Positions 33,562 to 36,392 of a stretch of 36,392 nucleotides of DNA are shown in pieces. This DNA comes from Bacteroidota bacterium (GTDB lineage Bacteria > Bacteroidota > Ignavibacteria > Palsa-1295): the NCBI GenBank assembly GCA_030706385.1, contig JAUZOQ010000026.1, positions 1 through 36,392 on the forward strand, written 5' to 3'. The translations under genes and the position numbers were made by a program. A model generated the notes under the pieces. It made no database searches, was not told where the DNA came from, and saw only the letters and a list, made by a program, of their open reading frames with translations. How positions within the stretch are numbered: position 1 is the first letter of the stretch; each line of letters starts with the position of its first letter.

Positions 33562-34329
33562 CTAATTGGTGATCGCCATATTTGCCTTCTTCCTATGGTG
33601 AACAGTCTCATAAATTACCAGTACAACGAGAATAGCAAGGAGGATCATCGAAGATCCCATTGTGCCAAAACCGAGGCCACCTTGTTCCGGAGTCTTAGTG
33701 AGTACGTCGCCGAATGTCGCTCCGAACGGCCGGGTCAAGACAAACGCGATCCAGAAAAGAACAATGCGGGATGCTTTTGTGAAGTAGTATGCCAGGACGA
33801 CTAAGCTTAGAAGTGCAGTTATAAGAAGTGCTCCTCCAGCAAATCCCAGTCCGGAATTATCGGCAAGGAAATCACCGAGGGCTGTGCCCAGCGTGTTTGA
33901 AAATAAGATTGCAGTCCAATAAAATAATTCGCCTTTAAAGGTCTTAATATTCGTGACGGAAAGTGACTTCTCGCTATAATGCCATAGCCGCAAGACCACG
34001 ATCAGGACTGTTACAAGGATGAGCGAACCGGTTGCATAACCAAGCCCGAGTGTCCGATCCATATAGTCCGACATCGTCGTCCCTGCCGTACTTGTGGCAA
34101 GAATCACGGCCCAGTAAAGAACGGGGATATTTCGCTTTGCAAAAAGCTGACCTGTAACTGCCAGAGCAAATCCGCTCAGCAGTATAATGGAGCTGATGGC
34201 ATAGCCAACGTTCAGCGTCATTGAGAGGAGATCGCCGGCAGTTTCTCCGAGTGTCGTTGCCGAGATCTTCATGATCCAAAACAGCAGCGTGACTTCCGGG
34301 ATCTTGTTTTTGCGTAAGTGATCGGTCAT
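33562..34329 (-). CDS. Four-repeat membrane protein (COG4705-like)
   Basis: 255 residues from ATG 34329 (a TTG at 34332 is one codon earlier). About eight membrane helices are arranged as four copies of the same two-helix unit. Each copy has 'W-hydrophobic-TxxGxxxGDxxxxxxGxGxxxGxxxL': SATTLGETAGDLL, ATSTAGTTMSDYM, FSNTLGTALGDFL and LTRPFGATFGDVL. The conserved Thr-Gly-Asp in every repeat suggests a polar site inside the membrane, so a transporter or channel is plausible. The family (COG4705-like membrane-anchored proteins) has no known function. The gene reads toward the strong plus-strand terminator. No promoter match was seen upstream. Confidence 0.85.
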   Translation of the reverse strand: MTDHLRKNKIPEVTLLFWIMKISATTLGETAGDLLSMTLNVGYAISSIILLSGFALAVTGQLFAKRNIPVLYWAVILATSTAGTTMSDYMDRTLGLGYATGSLILVTVLIVVLRLWHYSEKSLSVTNIKTFKGELFYWTAILFSNTLGTALGDFLADNSGLGFAGGALLITALLSLVVLAYYFTKASRIVLFWIAFVLTRPFGATFGDVLTKTPEQGGLGFGTMGSSMILLAILVVLVIYETVHHRKKANMAITN

Positions 34330-34388
34330 CAAATATCGAGAAGTGTGAGTACGGAGAAAAGCATTAAATGAGAAGAGGGTTTCCGGAA

Positions 34389-34420
34389 TTTTGTCGGAAT
34401 AGAATTTTGTTATAGTTTTG
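34389..34420 (+). promoter_or_regulatory. Bacteroidota-type promoter of the 34519 gene
   Basis: TTTTG (34389-34393) and TAGTTTTG (34413-34420) are 19 bases apart, an excellent match with the same -33 and spacing as the sigma operon promoter. Transcription from near 34427 gives a leader of about 92 bases. Confidence 0.65.
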
Positions 34421-34485
34421 TCCGATCGATGCGATAATTCTTGTCGAGCGGATTGCCACGATCCCCGGAAGAATGGTATGGTTTA

Positions 34486-34504
34486 GGTGGGTTGCTTTCC
34501 CACC
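34486..34504 (+). promoter_or_regulatory. 5' leader hairpin of the 34519 gene
   Basis: GGTGGG (34486-34491) pairs with CCCACC (34499-34504) around a seven-base loop, 14 bases before ATG 34519 and inside the predicted leader. It may modulate translation start. No known riboswitch was recognised. Confidence 0.35.
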
Positions 34505-34518
34505 ATATTAATATTTCC

Positions 34519-35013
34519 ATGAACAGGCTTTTGGATTTCCAGAGTGTGTTTACCTGGAGCGAGCTCCCGAACTGGCTTATTGCGCTTTTTACCGGAATCT
34601 ACGTTTTCATTACCGGTCGCCTATGGCGTATTGCATTGCGCAAACGCGTTCCGAATGTATCTATCTATCACATCTATTTCGGTAAAACCGAATCTGGGTC
34701 GAAACAAGGTGTTTTTCTTATTCTCAAGAACTTCAGCGAAGATCCAGCCTTGAACGTACATCTGAAATGGCATCTGGCCGTTCATGAACGGGAATCGATC
34801 GTGGCTTCCTCGAATCGGATCATTAGTAGCATCTATCCGAGCCGGGAGATCAAGAAAGGATTTGTGATCGGTCATCTCAACCAGTGGAGAAACGATCATG
34901 CGAATTTCTTTGTCGTCGTCGATATCAGCTATGAGGATTCCTGGAAGAAAAAATATACGGAAAAACATCTGGCAACTTACGATTACGATCTGGAAGAATT
35001 CTCTGTTGAATAG
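34519..35013 (+). CDS. Single-pass membrane protein, unknown function
   Basis: 164 residues from ATG 34519; the frame is open further upstream from a TTG at 34441, but that would cross the leader hairpin. Residues about 18-38 are a membrane helix (NWLIALFTGIYVFITG). It is followed by basic RLWRIALRKR, which suggests the C-terminal domain is cytoplasmic. The remainder is a beta-rich domain: VSIYHIYFGKTES, KQGVFLILKNFSEDPALNVHL, ANFFVVVDISYEDSW. No family was recognised. It has its own strong promoter and is 47 bases before the GlcD gene, which may share the transcript. Confidence 0.7.
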   Translation: MNRLLDFQSVFTWSELPNWLIALFTGIYVFITGRLWRIALRKRVPNVSIYHIYFGKTESGSKQGVFLILKNFSEDPALNVHLKWHLAVHERESIVASSNRIISSIYPSREIKKGFVIGHLNQWRNDHANFFVVVDISYEDSWKKKYTEKHLATYDYDLEEFSVE

Positions 35014-35060
35014 GTTGATCCCGGCCAACTTCTACTTGTCTTCGGGTGTTAGATCCTGTC

Positions 35061-36392
35061 ATGCTCGATCATACTCAATTTCTTGCAATACTTCCTCAGG
35101 AGCGCATTCTTTTCCGCGATGCGGATAGGCTTGTTTATGATTCTGATGGCGTAACGCTTGAGCGGTATCGACCATCACTGGTTCTTCTGGCCGAAAGCGC
35201 TGAAGAGATCGAGAGAATTGTCGAATACTGTTACAATCATGGAATCCCTTTTGTGACCAGAGGTGCAGGAACGGGTCTGTCCGGAGGAGCGCTTGCTTGC
35301 GGTGAAAGCATCATGATTGTTACGGCCGGCCTCGATAAGATTCTGGAAGTCAATACTGAAGAGCGTTGGGCTCTTGTCGAGTCTGGAGTCGTCAATGAGC
35401 AGCTATCAAAATTTGTTCGAAAATTTGGTTTAGATTTTGCGCCCGATCCTTCAAGCGGTTCGGCATCGACGATCGGCGGTAATATTGCCGAGAATGCCGG
35501 TGGTCCCCATTGCCTTAAATATGGCGCAACGGCAGAACATGTCCTAGGACTCGAACTTGTTCTTACTGGCGGTAAGAAAATTTGGCTTGATGCCAATAAT
35601 GCATCGGCACCGATCCTCTCGCTATGCATCGGAAGTGAAGGAACACTTGGCATCATCACGAAGGCAAAAGTGAAGCTCACACCAGTTGCAGAAGCGGTGA
35701 AGACTCTACTTATCGATTTCCCCACTGTGCGCGATGCCTCGGAAACTGTCAGCGCGATTATTGCTCAGGGAATTGTACCTGCAGCGCTGGAGATGATCGA
35801 TGCAGAGGTGCTTGATGCATTGGAAGCTGCTTTTAAATTAGGGTTTCCCACCGATGCCGGTGCTTTGCTCATCATCGAACTCGACGGAAAAAAGCAATCG
35901 CTCGAACGCCTGAGCAATCGTGTGATCGAAATCGCCCAAGAACATCAGTGCCGGACTGTTCGTGTTGCTGCAGATGAAAAAGAACGAAATGCCTTGTGGC
36001 AGGCCAGGAAGAAAGCATTCGGTGCATTGGGCAGAGTCAGCCCAAGTTATTACACCCAGGATGGAGTAATACCGCGCCATGCTTTACCCGAAGTCCTTGA
36101 GCAAATAGCTGCAATTGGAGAGAAGCACCAGTTACGGATTGCAAACATCTTTCACGCCGGAGATGGGAATTTACATCCAGCCATTCTCTACAATGAAAAA
36201 GATCCGGAAAGCGTCAGACGCGTTCTGGAGGCCAGCAAAGATATCCTCAAGCTCTGTATCAGCCGAAACGGCTCAATTACGGGCGAACACGGAATCGGGA
36301 TAGAGAAAAAGGAGGCCCTTGGCTGGATGTTTGGCGAAATGGACATTGCCATCATGGCAAGGTTGCGGAATGTCTTTAACGGGCAAGGAATG
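35061..36392 (+). CDS. GlcD-type FAD-linked oxidase, C-terminus cut by window edge
   Basis: 444 residues are present from ATG 35061 to the right edge with no stop; the family is usually about 460-470 long, so only the tail is missing. Residues about 35-180 are the FAD-binding domain with PFVTRGAGTGLSGGAL and SGSASTIGGNIAENAGGPHCLKYG. Residues about 200-440 are the FAD-oxidase C-terminal domain with IFHAGDGNLHP, SITGEHGIGIEKK. It should oxidise a 2-hydroxyacid such as D-lactate or glycolate, passing electrons to the respiratory chain or a GlcE/GlcF partner. No glcE or glcF is in the window, so the exact substrate and the gene symbol remain open. Confidence 0.93.
   Translation, partial: MLDHTQFLAILPQERILFRDADRLVYDSDGVTLERYRPSLVLLAESAEEIERIVEYCYNHGIPFVTRGAGTGLSGGALACGESIMIVTAGLDKILEVNTEERWALVESGVVNEQLSKFVRKFGLDFAPDPSSGSASTIGGNIAENAGGPHCLKYGATAEHVLGLELVLTGGKKIWLDANNASAPILSLCIGSEGTLGIITKAKVKLTPVAEAVKTLLIDFPTVRDASETVSAIIAQGIVPAALEMIDAEVLDALEAAFKLGFPTDAGALLIIELDGKKQSLERLSNRVIEIAQEHQCRTVRVAADEKERNALWQARKKAFGALGRVSPSYYTQDGVIPRHALPEVLEQIAAIGEKHQLRIANIFHAGDGNLHPAILYNEKDPESVRRVLEASKDILKLCISRNGSITGEHGIGIEKKEALGWMFGEMDIAIMARLRNVFNGQGM

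Noticed and set aside
1-36392. tRNA, rRNA, CRISPR array, IS element or prophage genes
   Set aside because: No cloverleaf, rRNA-like stretch, regularly spaced repeats, transposase or phage structural motif was seen by eye on either strand.

Overview
The window looks like chromosomal DNA from a member of the Bacteroidota/Chlorobiota (FCB) group, possibly a Kapabacteria- or Ignavibacteria-type lineage. The evidence is a large secreted protein with a type IX secretion (T9SS) C-terminal sorting domain, choice-of-anchor-D and SBBP/Ig-like surface proteins, several lipoproteins, and promoters of the Bacteroidota form TTTG-N19-TAnnTTTG (for example 4723-4754 and 34389-34420). Shine-Dalgarno sequences are generally weak. 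The species cannot be named from the sequence alone. No tRNA, rRNA, CRISPR array, IS element or phage gene was seen.

Layout. 1-4644 (-) is a giant secreted SBBP/Ig-like protein cut by the left edge. It is divergent from an ECF sigma factor and an anti-sigma factor fused to a Ycf48-like propeller (4812-6367, +). 6378-8722 (-) is a compact four-gene envelope/redox operon: haem lipoprotein, OB-fold protein, YceI protein, DUF5777 beta-barrel. A diheme lipoprotein (8930-9376, +) converges on a membrane class III nucleotide cyclase (9384-10445, -). Next come an outer-membrane barrel protein (10581-12443, -) and a small secreted protein (12609-12998, +).

13096-15825 (+) is a housekeeping block: SRPBCC protein, TPM-domain protein, acpS, rpmH, rnpA, yidD and a DUF2203 protein. 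rpmH is only 50 codons. 15843-18582 (+) carries a diheme cytochrome c lipoprotein, a secreted protein of the type often mislabelled 'asparagine synthetase B', and a small unknown. 18636-25314 (-) holds an AlkD-like glycosylase, a 1330-aa T9SS-exported choice-of-anchor-D protein, and a MetH that stops after its two substrate domains. 25500-28224 (+) has a PD40 propeller lipoprotein, a strong terminator and a TPR-LuxR regulator. A DUF6263-like protein (-) is divergent from rsmA/ksgA (+), which is followed by a PAP2-family membrane enzyme (+).

31420-33550 is the most accessory-looking part. It has a two-gene HEPN-like module (-), a perfect 9-bp inverted repeat in the divergent spacer, an AraC-type regulator whose start overlaps a leader ORF (+), and an unexplained structured RNA ending in a very strong terminator. 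The window closes with a four-repeat membrane protein (-), a single-pass membrane protein (+) and a GlcD-type FAD oxidase (+) cut by the right edge.

Common themes are envelope and extracytoplasmic functions, c-type haem lipoproteins (five CXXCH sites in three proteins) and beta-propeller modules. The least explained parts are the HEPN-like pair, the structured RNA at 33446-33550 and the anti-sigma/propeller sensor.
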